33,784 bases of DNA from Flavobacteriia bacterium (GCA_947462925.1 CANHQP010000041.1:1-33784); one strand, 5' to 3'; counted from the stretch's first letter, positions 1 through 8,773 are shown. Numbers and translations: made by a program. Notes: a model not told the origin generated them from the sequence alone.

Positions 1-26
1 AATGCATATCGTAAACTATACCAGTA
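1..26 (+). repeat. Left terminal inverted repeat of the IS
   Basis: Starts aatgcatatcgtaaac and matches the reverse complement of 1028-1053 at 25 of 26 positions. It begins at the window edge, so its outer boundary is not visible. Confidence 0.85.
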
Positions 27-78
27 GAACATAATTAGATTACGTCCACCAACACGAACTTTGTACAAAATTAGTAAT

Positions 79-1026
79 ATGAAGTTAGTAGAATTTTTCA
101 ATAATTATCCGAATGAAGCTGAATGTAAATCTAAATTCAAGGAAATACGGGAGAAACAAGGGGTTGTTTGCAAAAGTTGCAAAGCTAAAGATGAATATTG
201 GTGGTTGAAAAGCAAAGAGCAGTATGAATGTAAAAAATGTGGTTTCCGAATGAGCCTAAAGTCCGGCACTGTTATGGAGAACTCCAAACTTCCTTATCAA
301 TACTGGTTCATAGCATTTCATTTGATGACTTCAACAAAAAAAACTATTTCCGCGTTGGAAATGCAACGACAATTGGGACATGATTACTACGAATGTATTT
401 GGGCTATGATGCATAAAATTAGACTAGTAATGGGTAAAAGAGATGATTTATACAAGCTGAGCGATGAGTCTGAAATTGATGAATCCTATTTTTCAACGAA
501 ATATATTTTTGAATCAGATGAATTTACTGGTCAACAGGAAAAGCTCAAAAGAGGAAAAGGATCACAGAAAAAGACCAGTGTTTTAGTAATGGCGAGTCAA
601 AAAAAAATAACACGAAAGGAATTGAAAAGGGATCAAGATCCAAGTTATAATTTACCTAAGTTTTTAAAAATGAAAGTTGTAGAAAACGGAACAATTGAAG
701 AAATAAAAACTACAACCGAAAAATCACTTGATGACAATAGTTCAATTAAAGCGGATAAGGCAAAATCATATCCAAAAGCTTTCAGAAAATATGAAAAAGT
801 GGAATTATATGATATGTCAAAACACGAGTCTGGAAAAATTCTACCATGGAGTAGCAAAGCAATTACAAATTCAAAAAACTTATTAAAAGCTATACACCAT
901 GCAATCGAAGCCAACTATTTACAAAATTATTTGAACGAGTTTTGTTTCAAATACAACCGAAGATATTTTGGTGAAAAGGTATTCGACAGACTTTTGATTG
1001 CTGCTGTATCTTTTGTTTGGTATTAA
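79..1026 (+). CDS. IS1595-family transposase (ISXO2-like domain)
   Basis: DDE-type transposase expected to move the surrounding IS by cut-and-paste or a related mechanism. Numbered from the ATG at 79 (315 aa), an N-terminal zinc ribbon has CxxC pairs at about residues 31/34 and 51/54. Candidate catalytic aspartates are in SEIDESYF (about 134) and KADKAKSYP (about 226). The C-terminal block ends with YLNEFCFKYNRRYFG, a typical signature of Bacteroidota ISXO2-like proteins. An in-frame TTG at 61 would add six residues; the ATG is preferred. The reading frame is intact and flanked by matched inverted repeats, so the element may be active. As I remember close relatives, they have LPWVH where this protein has LPWSS, so one conserved position may differ; an alignment would settle it. 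Confidence 0.85.
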   Translation: MKLVEFFNNYPNEAECKSKFKEIREKQGVVCKSCKAKDEYWWLKSKEQYECKKCGFRMSLKSGTVMENSKLPYQYWFIAFHLMTSTKKTISALEMQRQLGHDYYECIWAMMHKIRLVMGKRDDLYKLSDESEIDESYFSTKYIFESDEFTGQQEKLKRGKGSQKKTSVLVMASQKKITRKELKRDQDPSYNLPKFLKMKVVENGTIEEIKTTTEKSLDDNSSIKADKAKSYPKAFRKYEKVELYDMSKHESGKILPWSSKAITNSKNLLKAIHHAIEANYLQNYLNEFCFKYNRRYFGEKVFDRLLIAAVSFVWY

Positions 1027-1027
1027 T

Positions 1028-1053
1028 TACTGGTAAAGTTTACGATATGCATT
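1028..1053 (-). repeat. Right terminal inverted repeat of the IS
   Basis: Partner of 1-26 with one mismatch. It begins one base after the transposase stop codon (1024-1026). The stop codon of a truncated minus-strand ORF (1040-1042) lies inside it. Confidence 0.85.
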
Positions 1054-1207
1054 TAATTGAATATTCTTTTGGATTATTATTTTCAATTTTAGTTTCTAAA
1101 TAAGAATTTCTTAATTCTAATGTTATCCAAGTTGTTAGTAATAAGGCAATAAAGGAGAAAAAATATATTATTTCTTTTGCAATAATTTTTTTTGATTTTA
1201 AGTTCAT
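1040..1207 (-). pseudogene. Small membrane protein ORF truncated by the IS right end
   Basis: A 55-codon minus-strand ORF starts with ATG at 1207 and stops with TAA at 1040, inside the right inverted repeat of the IS. The start is basic (MNLKSKKIIAKE), followed by a hydrophobic stretch IIYFFSFIALLLTTWI that would make one membrane helix, then a polar tail. The last few residues are encoded by IS sequence, so the native C-terminus is probably lost. The family cannot be recognised from what remains. It could also be a chance ORF in AT-rich DNA, but the helix and basic start favour a real gene fragment. Confidence 0.4.
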
Positions 1208-1367
1208 CTTTTTATATTTTTTCGTGGTTTTTAAGTGGTTTATAGCTTAAATGTGCGACTTATAAACAGAAGCAAATGCACCTAAAAAAAGAACCAATAA
1301 TTCCTACGTTGCAAGTTTATATCCCCAAATATACCAATTATTTACAAAAAATAAAACCAATTAAAAC
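1208..1367. other. Noncoding gap between truncated ORF and helicase gene
   Basis: AT-rich sequence between the start of the truncated small ORF and the stop codon of the helicase gene. I see no clear hairpin terminator, RNA gene or strong promoter here. Confidence 0.5.
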
Positions 1368-3203
1368 CTACCCCATAAACTCCCAAGCACTCCCATAACT
1401 CCCCACACTTTCACTGTGCAACAAAAACGCTCCAAAAAACGGATCGTTGCCAAAAGTGACACTGTCGCCCACCACAATCAATTGCGTTTTGGCGCGGGTC
1501 ATGGCTACGTTCATTCGGCGGTAATCTTTCAGGAATCCCAAATTGCATTCGTCGTTGGAGCGCACCAGGGAAATGAAGACAATTTCGCATTCTTGTCCTT
1601 GAAAGCTGTCCACGGTGGAGATGCGCAGGTTTTTGGGGAAACGTTCTTTTGCGAGCGCCACTTGACCAGAATAGGGCGTAATCAAGGCACAATGGTCGAG
1701 GTTGAATTGGTTTTGCTCCATGATTTTCTCGATAATTTCCAGTTCGCCCACGTTCGATAAACTGCCACTTGCAGACGCTTGTTCTTCCTGAAAACCAGTT
1801 CCTGCGGTGTCGAAATATTGAAAGTGAATGCCCGTGTTTTGCAGAAACGGCGGTGTTTCCAATTTTCCTTCGTAGAAATATTGATTCGGAAAATCTACAA
1901 TCGCTTGTCGCATGCGGTATTGCGTTCGCAGTAAGTATTTTTGCGGATGTTTTTCGAGCATCACTTCCAAAAAGGATTTGTTGTAGCCATTTTTCATCGC
2001 TTGCTCTGAAATCACAGTCGGCGGCAATTGCAAATGATCTCCAGCCAACACCAAACGTTGCACATTTTTGATCGCCACCCAAGCCAAACTTTCCAAACAT
2101 TGTCCTGCTTCGTCAATCACCAAGGTGTTGAATTCCATTTTTTGCAGCGATTTGTCGTTCAAACCAACAGGCGTTCCGCAGATTACTTTGGTTTCAGAAA
2201 TCCATTTTTCAGCGTAAAAATCTTGCAAAGCGCGAATTTCTTTGCGGATGTTTTTCACTTCTTGAATCAACAATTTGCGTTGATCGCGGTCGTCTTTGCC
2301 AAAATGACGTTTGTATTGGTGCGACATTTTGCGGTATTCTTCCGCTTGGATGCGCATTTTTTTGATTTGCTTTTGCTCGTTTCCAAGCGCCATTTTCCCT
2401 TCCAAGGTGTAAGGTAAAAGTTCAGGCGACATTTTGGTTTGATTGCCAATTCTCAGCGTCGAAATTCCTTGTTTGATGAGTTGCAAAGCGATGTGATCTG
2501 TGGCAGCATTGCTCGGCGCGCAAACCAATACTTTTTCGCCATTTTTCACCAATTCCGCAATCGACGCTACCAAAGTCGTTGTTTTTCCAGTTCCCGGAGG
2601 ACCGTGTACAATTACAATCGGTTCATTTCCATTGATTTTTGAAAGCGCTTCTTGCTGACTTTCATTTAGTTTTTCGTTGATTTCAACCACATATTTTTTC
2701 GGCTCAGGCAAATAATCGGCGTTATTTTGGTGCACATAAGTGAAAAATGGAAATGCATCAGCAGATTTTCCATTGTCCAAAGATTGCAAAACGGAAGTGA
2801 TGATTTCCTGCGTTTTGGTGTCTGGTGTCAATTTGATTCCTACACCGTGGTCTTCGATCCAATCTGGAAAATCGGGCGCAAAAATGCGTGCTTCGCCATT
2901 GCCACCGTTGATTCCGAGTAAAATTCCCTTGATGGAAGTTTCATTTTCAAAAAACAATTCGATGGCAGTTCCGTCTCTGAAATTGTCGGTCTGCTGACTT
3001 TGTGGAATCTTGAACGAAAATTCGGGATATTCTGCAAAACCGTATGATTTTCGCGTAATTTTAATCGGGTGCAAGGCCAATCCATCTCTTTTCAAACTTT
3101 TGATTCCGCCAGCATCTTTGACAGAAAATCGTTCAACTTGTGCTTTTTCTTCAAGTATTAAATTGTCTAGTAAAAACTGAATGTGCGGATCTTTGGCTTG
3201 CAT
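1368..3203 (-). CDS. SF1 DNA/RNA helicase, SMUBP-2/IGHMBP2-like
   Basis: Superfamily 1B helicase of the UPF1/IGHMBP2 type, expected to unwind nucleic acids using ATP. An N-terminal region of about 190 residues precedes the motor. Visible motor motifs are motif I GPPGTGKTTT (about residue 201), motif II in VIDEAGQ, motif III in LAGDHLQLPPTV, motif IV in LRTQYRMR, motif V in ISTVDSFQGQE and motif VI in VAMTRAKTQLIVVGD. All are intact. The ATG at 3203 gives 611 aa; an in-frame TTG at 3251 would add 16 residues but seems less likely. It is divergent from the PF10136 gene at 3338. Proteins of this type are widespread in Bacteroidota, but their cellular role there is not well defined, so the exact substrate is unknown. 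Confidence 0.88.
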   Translation of the reverse strand: MQAKDPHIQFLLDNLILEEKAQVERFSVKDAGGIKSLKRDGLALHPIKITRKSYGFAEYPEFSFKIPQSQQTDNFRDGTAIELFFENETSIKGILLGINGGNGEARIFAPDFPDWIEDHGVGIKLTPDTKTQEIITSVLQSLDNGKSADAFPFFTYVHQNNADYLPEPKKYVVEINEKLNESQQEALSKINGNEPIVIVHGPPGTGKTTTLVASIAELVKNGEKVLVCAPSNAATDHIALQLIKQGISTLRIGNQTKMSPELLPYTLEGKMALGNEQKQIKKMRIQAEEYRKMSHQYKRHFGKDDRDQRKLLIQEVKNIRKEIRALQDFYAEKWISETKVICGTPVGLNDKSLQKMEFNTLVIDEAGQCLESLAWVAIKNVQRLVLAGDHLQLPPTVISEQAMKNGYNKSFLEVMLEKHPQKYLLRTQYRMRQAIVDFPNQYFYEGKLETPPFLQNTGIHFQYFDTAGTGFQEEQASASGSLSNVGELEIIEKIMEQNQFNLDHCALITPYSGQVALAKERFPKNLRISTVDSFQGQECEIVFISLVRSNDECNLGFLKDYRRMNVAMTRAKTQLIVVGDSVTFGNDPFFGAFLLHSESVGSYGSAWEFMG

Positions 3204-3337
3204 GGAATGAATTTGACGCAAATTTCGCAGAATTTTTGAAGTCTTTGCCAATAAAATCTAAATATGCGCTTGAAATGATAGATTCCAGCTTTAGAATCGT
3301 ATTTTTGAGGATACTGTAGACTAAAATATCTGGCAAT

Positions 3338-5350
3338 TTGTACAATCACAATCAAAATAATTCAGCGCTTCATTCCATTTTTCAAAAATTAAAACGCGAT
3401 TCAAATCAAGACGAACTGCGTTTTTTGATTGATTTGGTGAATTACTTCCGACCGAAAGGAAAAAGTCAGAATCAGTATTTTTCAATTCGAGCATTGATCG
3501 ATTTTTTGAATGAAAATCCAACGTTCATTGCACCTTTTCGGGCTTATTTGTACGAAGTTTTTGAAGGAAAAACATTCAGAAATCTGCTTTCAGACGCAGG
3601 AATTTTGCAAAACACGCACTTTTTTCAAGAAATCAAGAAGAGGTCGATTGCCAAGATTTTACCGTTTCAACCAGATAGAAATACGCTTGAATTTGTATTG
3701 AATCAAATTTTTTATTCGCGGAAAGATTACGATTGGTTGTCTAAGATTCCGACAGATGAAATGCTCGCACTGTATGAATTGTTGCAGTTGGGTTCGATGT
3801 ACGACCGCAAATCGGAGCAATCGATGCTCAATGAGTTGCTGCAATCCATGCGATTAATCATGCAAAGAATGAGCGGCAGGGCCTTGGAAACGGATGTTAT
3901 CAAAATGATTCCAGAATACGAAAATTACGACAGTCCGTTTGAAGTCTTGGAGAAAGAATTTGATCTGATCGAAGCCACTTTGATTTCCGATGAAACGTAT
4001 TTTTTGAATTCCGAGGACATTGATTACAAGCAGATTAATATCATTTTGGTTCAATGCGAAGATTTTGTCAATCAAGCATATAAAAACAGTTCGCGTTTCG
4101 GAATTTCATTGAATGTCAATCAAAGTTTATTGAGAATTAGACAACAGATTAAAAGACTGAAATCCATTTTTCCGTATTTGGTACTTGATTTAGAAGAAGA
4201 TAAAAAGCTCAAAAGCATTTCTTTTTTCCTGCGTTTGGTGAAATACAATTGCATGAAAAACAACGTGCGCAAATTGATCAATGAAAGTACGCAGTTGATT
4301 GCCTACGAAATCACGCAACACACGGCAAAAACGGGTGAACATTACATCACCAAAGGAAGCAAGGAATATTTCAAAATGTTGTACAGCGCGATTGGCGGCG
4401 GCGTGATTGTCGGGATTTTGTGCGTGATAAAATTGTTGCTTTCCAAAGTGGAAACGAGCGATTTTGGTCATGCGATGTTGTACAGTTTAAACTATGCGAT
4501 TGGATTTACAGCGATTTATTTGTTGGGTTACACCTTGGCAACGAAACAACCAGCAATGACAGCTGCGGCCTTGATTCAGTCCATTGAAAAAGACCAATTC
4601 AATACCAAAGACCAAAAATATAAATCCTTCGCGAATTTGTTTGCAAGGCTTTTTCGATCACAGTTTATTGCGTTTGTCGGCAATGTGATTTTCGCTTTTC
4701 CGGTGGCACTTTTGATTATTTATGGCGTTGATTACGCTTTTGGATTGTCGATTCCCGATGAAAAATGGGATCATTTATTAACTGATTTAAGTCCGATTCA
4801 TTCCGCGGCGATTTTCCATGCAGCGATTGCAGGATTGTTCTTGTTCCTGTCGGGAATTATTTCTGGAAGCGTTTCCAATTCAAACAAGCACAACAAATTG
4901 TATTTCAGAATTCAAGAAAATCCGACCTTGAAAATGAGTTTTGGAAAACGAAAAACGGCGGAAATTGCCCAATGGTTTGAACGAAGATGGGCGGGCGTTG
5001 CTTCCAACATTTGGTTTGGATTTTTCATGGGCACAACTGCTTCCATCGGCATCTTTTTGGGACTGAATTTAGACATTCGCCACATCACTTTTGCCAGCGG
5101 AAATCTCGCTTTGGGATTGTACGGAAATGGTTTTCAAATTTCAAATTCCATGCTTTTTTGGGGCATTTTTGGCATTGGAATTATCGGCTTTGTCAATTTT
5201 ATCGTCAGCTTTTTACTGTCGCTTTTCCTCGCTTTTCGTTCGCGAAATATCCCAACAAGCGACCTGAGATTTTTATTCAAAGCCGTTTGGATTTATTTCA
5301 AAGCGCACCCGATCTTGTTTTTCTTCCCAGTACGTTCCAAAAGAAATTGA
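3338..5350 (+). CDS. Multi-pass membrane protein, 'site-specific recombinase' family PF10136
   Basis: A 670-aa protein with a soluble helical N-terminal half and a membrane C-terminal half. Hydrophobic segments include AIGGGVIVGILCVIKLLL, LNYAIGFTAIYLLGYTLA, FVGNVIFAFPVALLIIYG, AAIFHAAIAGLFLFLSG, IWFGFFMGTTASIGIFLGL and FGIGIIGFVNFIVSFLL. The layout and length fit the SpecificRecomb family (Neisseria gcr-like). Despite the family name I see no tyrosine- or serine-recombinase catalytic motif, so a recombinase role is doubtful. The start is a TTG at 3338; no in-frame ATG lies near the N-terminus, and the next methionine is about residue 145. It is divergent from the helicase and its stop codon abuts the stop of the convergent ABC permease gene. 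Confidence 0.7.
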   Translation: MYNHNQNNSALHSIFQKLKRDSNQDELRFLIDLVNYFRPKGKSQNQYFSIRALIDFLNENPTFIAPFRAYLYEVFEGKTFRNLLSDAGILQNTHFFQEIKKRSIAKILPFQPDRNTLEFVLNQIFYSRKDYDWLSKIPTDEMLALYELLQLGSMYDRKSEQSMLNELLQSMRLIMQRMSGRALETDVIKMIPEYENYDSPFEVLEKEFDLIEATLISDETYFLNSEDIDYKQINIILVQCEDFVNQAYKNSSRFGISLNVNQSLLRIRQQIKRLKSIFPYLVLDLEEDKKLKSISFFLRLVKYNCMKNNVRKLINESTQLIAYEITQHTAKTGEHYITKGSKEYFKMLYSAIGGGVIVGILCVIKLLLSKVETSDFGHAMLYSLNYAIGFTAIYLLGYTLATKQPAMTAAALIQSIEKDQFNTKDQKYKSFANLFARLFRSQFIAFVGNVIFAFPVALLIIYGVDYAFGLSIPDEKWDHLLTDLSPIHSAAIFHAAIAGLFLFLSGIISGSVSNSNKHNKLYFRIQENPTLKMSFGKRKTAEIAQWFERRWAGVASNIWFGFFMGTTASIGIFLGLNLDIRHITFASGNLALGLYGNGFQISNSMLFWGIFGIGIIGFVNFIVSFLLSLFLAFRSRNIPTSDLRFLFKAVWIYFKAHPILFFFPVRSKRN

Positions 5351-6544
5351 TTACGAAACCAAATTAGATTCTCTGTCAAATCGTTTGTAAGAAAACAAAA
5401 TAGCCATCAAAGCCAAACTGGTCATTACGCCGAAACTCAACAATAAAAGTCCAATATCAAGTGTTCCTGCAATTAATTCTTTGGTCGCCAAAACGACGTT
5501 TACGACTGGAATACAAGCTGTAATTGCATTCAATTCAATTCCTGGGAAAAATCCGACCATCGCAGGTAAAATCATCACCATATTCAACGGCGTAATAATG
5601 CTTTGCGCTTCTTTGAAACTTTTCGCGTAAACCGTAATTGGAATCATCACACCAGCAAAAAATACGATCAACGGTATCAAAAGCAAGTACATCAACAATA
5701 TAAATTTCACGGTCAAAATTTGGTGGATAATCTCCAATAATTTCGGATCCTTCACAATTTGGAAAACTTCGATGGAGAGAAAAATTCCCAATAGAGTGAA
5801 AGTTGCCGCCATGACACCTGATAGCACCACAACGCCCATTTTTCCTAGTAAAATTTGCAATCTTGAAACGGGAGTTGTAAGCAAAGTTTCCAATGTTCCG
5901 CGTTCTTTTTCTCCTGTGAAAAGGTCAATCGCAGGATACATGCAACCGATAAATCCAAAAACGATGAACAAGTAAGGCAAAAATCCACCGATTAATTTTC
6001 CGACTGTTTCTTTGTCTGAAGCGACATTTCTATAGTCAAAAGCAATCGGAGACAAGGAAGCAGGATCTACTTTCAACGCAACATATCGCTTCGCCTTTTC
6101 CATTTCCTCAAAAGCGTTTAAAAATGTTTCAGCGCGCTCTTTCATACCGAGTTCAGTAGCGTTGAAGAAAACTTTGAATTTAGAAGTTTTATTTTCGATG
6201 GAATTTTTGGCAAAATCTTCAGGCACAAAAACGCCAAATTGCAATCTGTTTTCTTGAATGTGTTTTTGAACAGTTGCTGAATCGTGGTAAACAAAAACCT
6301 TTTTCTTACCGAGTACTTTCGGCATGTTTTCGATTGTTTTTACAAAATTCATGTTTTCTGGCGTCACGACAATTCCGATATTCACCGTTTTGTTGGCAAC
6401 ATCTTTGGCGAATCCTTCTGAGACTTTCAAAAATATTGTCATAATCACAGGAAAGATAAAAATAGGAATGACAATCATGGTCATCAATGTTCTTCTATCT
6501 CTCAGTGTATCTTTGAGTTCTTTCTTAAAAATAGTTGAAATCAT
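5351..6544 (-). CDS. ABC-2 type transporter permease, NatB-like
   Basis: Membrane subunit of an ABC exporter, 397 aa. A first membrane helix (TLMTMIVIPIFIFPVIMTIF, about residues 20-40) is followed by a large extracytoplasmic region to about residue 180, then a cluster of helices to the C-terminus. This is the ABC2_membrane_3/NatB arrangement. The conserved segment FTGEKERGTLETLLTTPVS, typical of this family, follows the second helix. Its ATG overlaps the stop of the ATPase gene by four bases (ATGA), so the two are translationally coupled. Members are linked to sodium or drug efflux; the substrate here cannot be told. The gene ends convergently against the PF10136 gene with no gap. Confidence 0.85.
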   Translation of the reverse strand: MISTIFKKELKDTLRDRRTLMTMIVIPIFIFPVIMTIFLKVSEGFAKDVANKTVNIGIVVTPENMNFVKTIENMPKVLGKKKVFVYHDSATVQKHIQENRLQFGVFVPEDFAKNSIENKTSKFKVFFNATELGMKERAETFLNAFEEMEKAKRYVALKVDPASLSPIAFDYRNVASDKETVGKLIGGFLPYLFIVFGFIGCMYPAIDLFTGEKERGTLETLLTTPVSRLQILLGKMGVVVLSGVMAATFTLLGIFLSIEVFQIVKDPKLLEIIHQILTVKFILLMYLLLIPLIVFFAGVMIPITVYAKSFKEAQSIITPLNMVMILPAMVGFFPGIELNAITACIPVVNVVLATKELIAGTLDIGLLLLSFGVMTSLALMAILFSYKRFDRESNLVS

Positions 6545-7311
6545 ACCGTTTTATTTTCGTTGATTATTTTAATAAATTCTGCGGTCAAATTGGGCGTTTG
6601 CATTTCACTTCTGAAATTTTCCATCGTTCCTTGGTGCACTATTTTTCCTTGGTGTACAATCGCTAAATCGTCGCACAACAAATCCACTTCACTCATGATG
6701 TGGCTTGAAAAAATGACCGTTTTTCCTTTGTCTTTGCAATCGCGAATCAATTTAATAATATTTTCTGCCGTGATGACATCCAAACCACTTGTTGGCTCAT
6801 CGAAAATCACAATTTCTGGGTCGTGAATCATCGTTCTGCAAATGGAAACTTTTTGTTTCATTCCAGTACTCAACTTTCCAATGCGTTTGTTTTGAAAGTG
6901 ATTCATGTCCAATAAATCGTACAATCTATTTTTTCGCTCAGTGAAATCCGCTTTTGAAACGCCGTACAAATTAGCATAATATTCAATGATTTCATTCGGC
7001 GTCAATCTTGCGTACAAGCCAGTTGAACCAGTCAAAAATCCAATTTTTTTGCGTGCTTCTTGCGGATTTGCGATGGCGTCGATTCCAGCAATGGTAATTG
7101 AACCACTTGTTGGTTTGAAAAGCGTTGAAAGCATGCGCATGGTTGTGGTTTTCCCCGCGCCATTTGGACCAAGGAGCGAAAATATTCTACCAGGTTCACA
7201 AGTAAAGCTGACGTCATCCACAGCCACTGCGATTTTAGAATCTGTTGCCAATTCTTTGCGTTGCTGCTTGGACAATTCAAATTCTTTTCGAAGATTTTTA
7301 ACTTCAATCAT
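6541..7311 (-). CDS. ABC transporter ATP-binding protein, NatA-like
   Basis: Nucleotide-binding subunit that pairs with the downstream permease. From the ATG at 7311 the protein has 256 aa. It has Walker A GPNGAGKTT (about 48-56), the signature LSTGMKQK (about 147), Walker B IVIFDEPTSGLD (about 167) and the switch histidine in SSHIMSEVD (about 204). A TTG at 7338 would add nine residues, but MIEVKNLRKEF is a normal family start. All ATPase motifs are intact. It follows the alanine dehydrogenase-like gene by 35 bases on the same strand and overlaps the permease, so the three may share a transcript. NatAB pairs export sodium in Bacillus; that function is not proven by sequence alone. Confidence 0.88.
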   Translation of the reverse strand: MIEVKNLRKEFELSKQQRKELATDSKIAVAVDDVSFTCEPGRIFSLLGPNGAGKTTTMRMLSTLFKPTSGSITIAGIDAIANPQEARKKIGFLTGSTGLYARLTPNEIIEYYANLYGVSKADFTERKNRLYDLLDMNHFQNKRIGKLSTGMKQKVSICRTMIHDPEIVIFDEPTSGLDVITAENIIKLIRDCKDKGKTVIFSSHIMSEVDLLCDDLAIVHQGKIVHQGTMENFRSEMQTPNLTAEFIKIINENKTV

Positions 7312-7346
7312 AGCATCAATTTGAGTAGTATGAAACAATTTTAGGA

Positions 7347-8567
7347 TTACATTCCTAAAACGAGTAATTCAATATTTTTATATTTCAGATTAAAAACTTT
7401 GCCTAAAACTTCGCTAGTGAGCGTGCCTTTGTACATGTAAACGCCAGTTCTAAATCCGATGTCATTTTTGATTAATTCTTTGCAACCACCTTGATTTCCC
7501 ATTTCCAATAGAATAGGAGAGAAGATGTTAGAAAGTGCAAACGAAGCCGTTCTAGAAACCCTTGAAGCAATATTTGGAACACAATAGTGAATGACTTCGT
7601 GTTTGGTAAATGTAGGATTGTTGTGATTGGTAACTTCCGAAGTTTCAAAACAACCGCCTTGGTCGATGCTCACGTCCACAATCACAGATCCAGCTTTCAT
7701 GTCCATCACCATTTCTTCCGTTACGATGCAAGGCGTTCTTCCCAAAGGAGCACGAATCGCACCGATGACAACGTCCGCTCTTTTGATTGATTTTGCCAAT
7801 ACTTTAGGTTGCAATACGGAAGTGAAAATTCTTGTTCCAATGTTGTTTTGCAAACGTCTCAATTTGGACAATGAACTGTCAAAAACCTTCACAGAAGCGC
7901 CTAAACCTAGCGCTGCTCTAACCGCAAATTCACCAACGGTTCCAGCGCCAATTACGACAACTTCTGTCGGTTGAACACCAGCAACGCCGCCGAGCATAAT
8001 TCCTTTTCCGCTTTCAAAGGCAGAAAGTAATTCAGCCGCAATTAAAATCGACGTTGTTCCAGCAATTTCACCCATCGTTCTCACGACTGGATAAACGCCT
8101 TCTTCGTCTTGGATGTAATCCCAAGCAACTGCGGTGATTTTCTTTTGCATCAATTTTTGCAAAATTTCTTTTGGTTGCACAGAGATTTGCAAAGCCGAAA
8201 TTAAGGTTTGATTTCCTGACATCAATTCCACTTCTTCCTCAGAAGGAGGCGCCACTTTGAAAATAATGTCACATTTGAAAATTTCCTTGATGTCGTAACA
8301 AATTTCAGCACCTGCTTCGCTGTATTCAGAATCCGAAAAATTCGACAATTCGCCACTTTTGGTTTCAATCAAAACGCGGTGACCATTGGCAACTAACAAC
8401 GATACAGCCTCAGGAACAAGCGCCACTCTTTTTTCTTGAAAGGACGTTTCCTTTGGAATCCCAATATTCAAATTTCCTTTTTTCCTAGCGATTTCAAGCA
8501 TTTCTTCTTTAGGAAGTAAACTGCCTTCGCTGATAAGCTGTTTCAGAATATTCGGATCTGTAATCAT
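7347..8567 (-). CDS. Alanine dehydrogenase-like NAD(P)-dependent oxidoreductase
   Basis: Member of the alanine dehydrogenase/transhydrogenase alpha family, 406 aa, which normally converts L-alanine to pyruvate and ammonium with NAD. The N-terminal AlaDh_PNT domain starts at IGIPKETSFQEKRVAL (about residues 35-50). The nucleotide-binding domain has VVVIGAGTVGEFAVRAAL (about 203-220). The substrate lysine appears present in FKVAPP (about 104). The block that carries the catalytic histidine in characterised Ald enzymes (LHLA) reads ISALQISV here, so that histidine is absent. This form is common in Bacteroidota as I recall, and its activity may not be alanine oxidation. An N-terminal extension of about 30 residues is present. 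The ATG at 8567 is followed downstream by the NatA-like gene. Confidence 0.75.
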   Translation of the reverse strand: MITDPNILKQLISEGSLLPKEEMLEIARKKGNLNIGIPKETSFQEKRVALVPEAVSLLVANGHRVLIETKSGELSNFSDSEYSEAGAEICYDIKEIFKCDIIFKVAPPSEEEVELMSGNQTLISALQISVQPKEILQKLMQKKITAVAWDYIQDEEGVYPVVRTMGEIAGTTSILIAAELLSAFESGKGIMLGGVAGVQPTEVVVIGAGTVGEFAVRAALGLGASVKVFDSSLSKLRRLQNNIGTRIFTSVLQPKVLAKSIKRADVVIGAIRAPLGRTPCIVTEEMVMDMKAGSVIVDVSIDQGGCFETSEVTNHNNPTFTKHEVIHYCVPNIASRVSRTASFALSNIFSPILLEMGNQGGCKELIKNDIGFRTGVYMYKGTLTSEVLGKVFNLKYKNIELLVLGM

Positions 8568-8773
8568 GTTATTTCACAAGTTATTGTTCGACGTTTGTTT
8601 GAGTATTACGAATATACATGCAAAAATCCGTTTATTCAATACCGTTTGCGTAATTTTTTAATCGCAAACACTGTTGGCTACTAAAAAAATATTTTTGCTG
8701 ATTATTAGCAATAAGTCAAATTGTTTAAGATTATTTAAAAATTGCGGGTCTTAGATTAGTGGTTTTAGATAAT
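8568..8773. other. Upstream region of the alanine dehydrogenase-like gene
   Basis: Noncoding, AT-rich. It contains an inverted repeat GTTTGCG (8644-8650) / CGCAAAC (8663-8669) and a shorter one, TTGCT (8695-8699) / AGCAA (8707-8711). Their position upstream of the minus-strand gene would suit a regulator site, but no known operator is recognised and no full TAnnTTTG box was found. Confidence 0.4.
8644..8669. promoter_or_regulatory. Inverted repeat, candidate operator upstream of ald-like gene
   Basis: Perfect 7-bp arms GTTTGCG and CGCAAAC with a 12-base AT-rich spacer, about 77-102 bases upstream of the minus-strand ATG at 8567. It could be a protein-binding site or simply a hairpin; no matching regulator lies in the window. 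Confidence 0.3.

Larger units (their letters stand above)
1..1053 (+). mobile_element. IS1595-family (ISXO2-like) insertion sequence
   Basis: One transposase gene lies between near-perfect terminal inverted repeats. The left end (1-26) and the reverse complement of the right end (1028-1053) differ at one position (a at 18, t in the partner). The element is about 1.05 kb, a usual size for simple IS1595-family elements. The left repeat still matches at base 1, so the true left end and the left target duplication may lie outside the window. On the right, the IS ends inside or beside a short minus-strand ORF (1040-1207), which suggests insertion into that gene. No passenger gene is present. Confidence 0.85.

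Noticed and set aside
1416..2642. Several plus-strand ORFs (up to 129 codons) within the helicase region
   Set aside because: They lie antisense to a helicase with all its motifs intact, have no recognised domains and probably arise from codon structure of the real gene.
3204..3251. Upstream TTG start for the helicase
   Set aside because: An in-frame ATG at 3203 gives a full-length protein; the extra 16 residues add no known motif.
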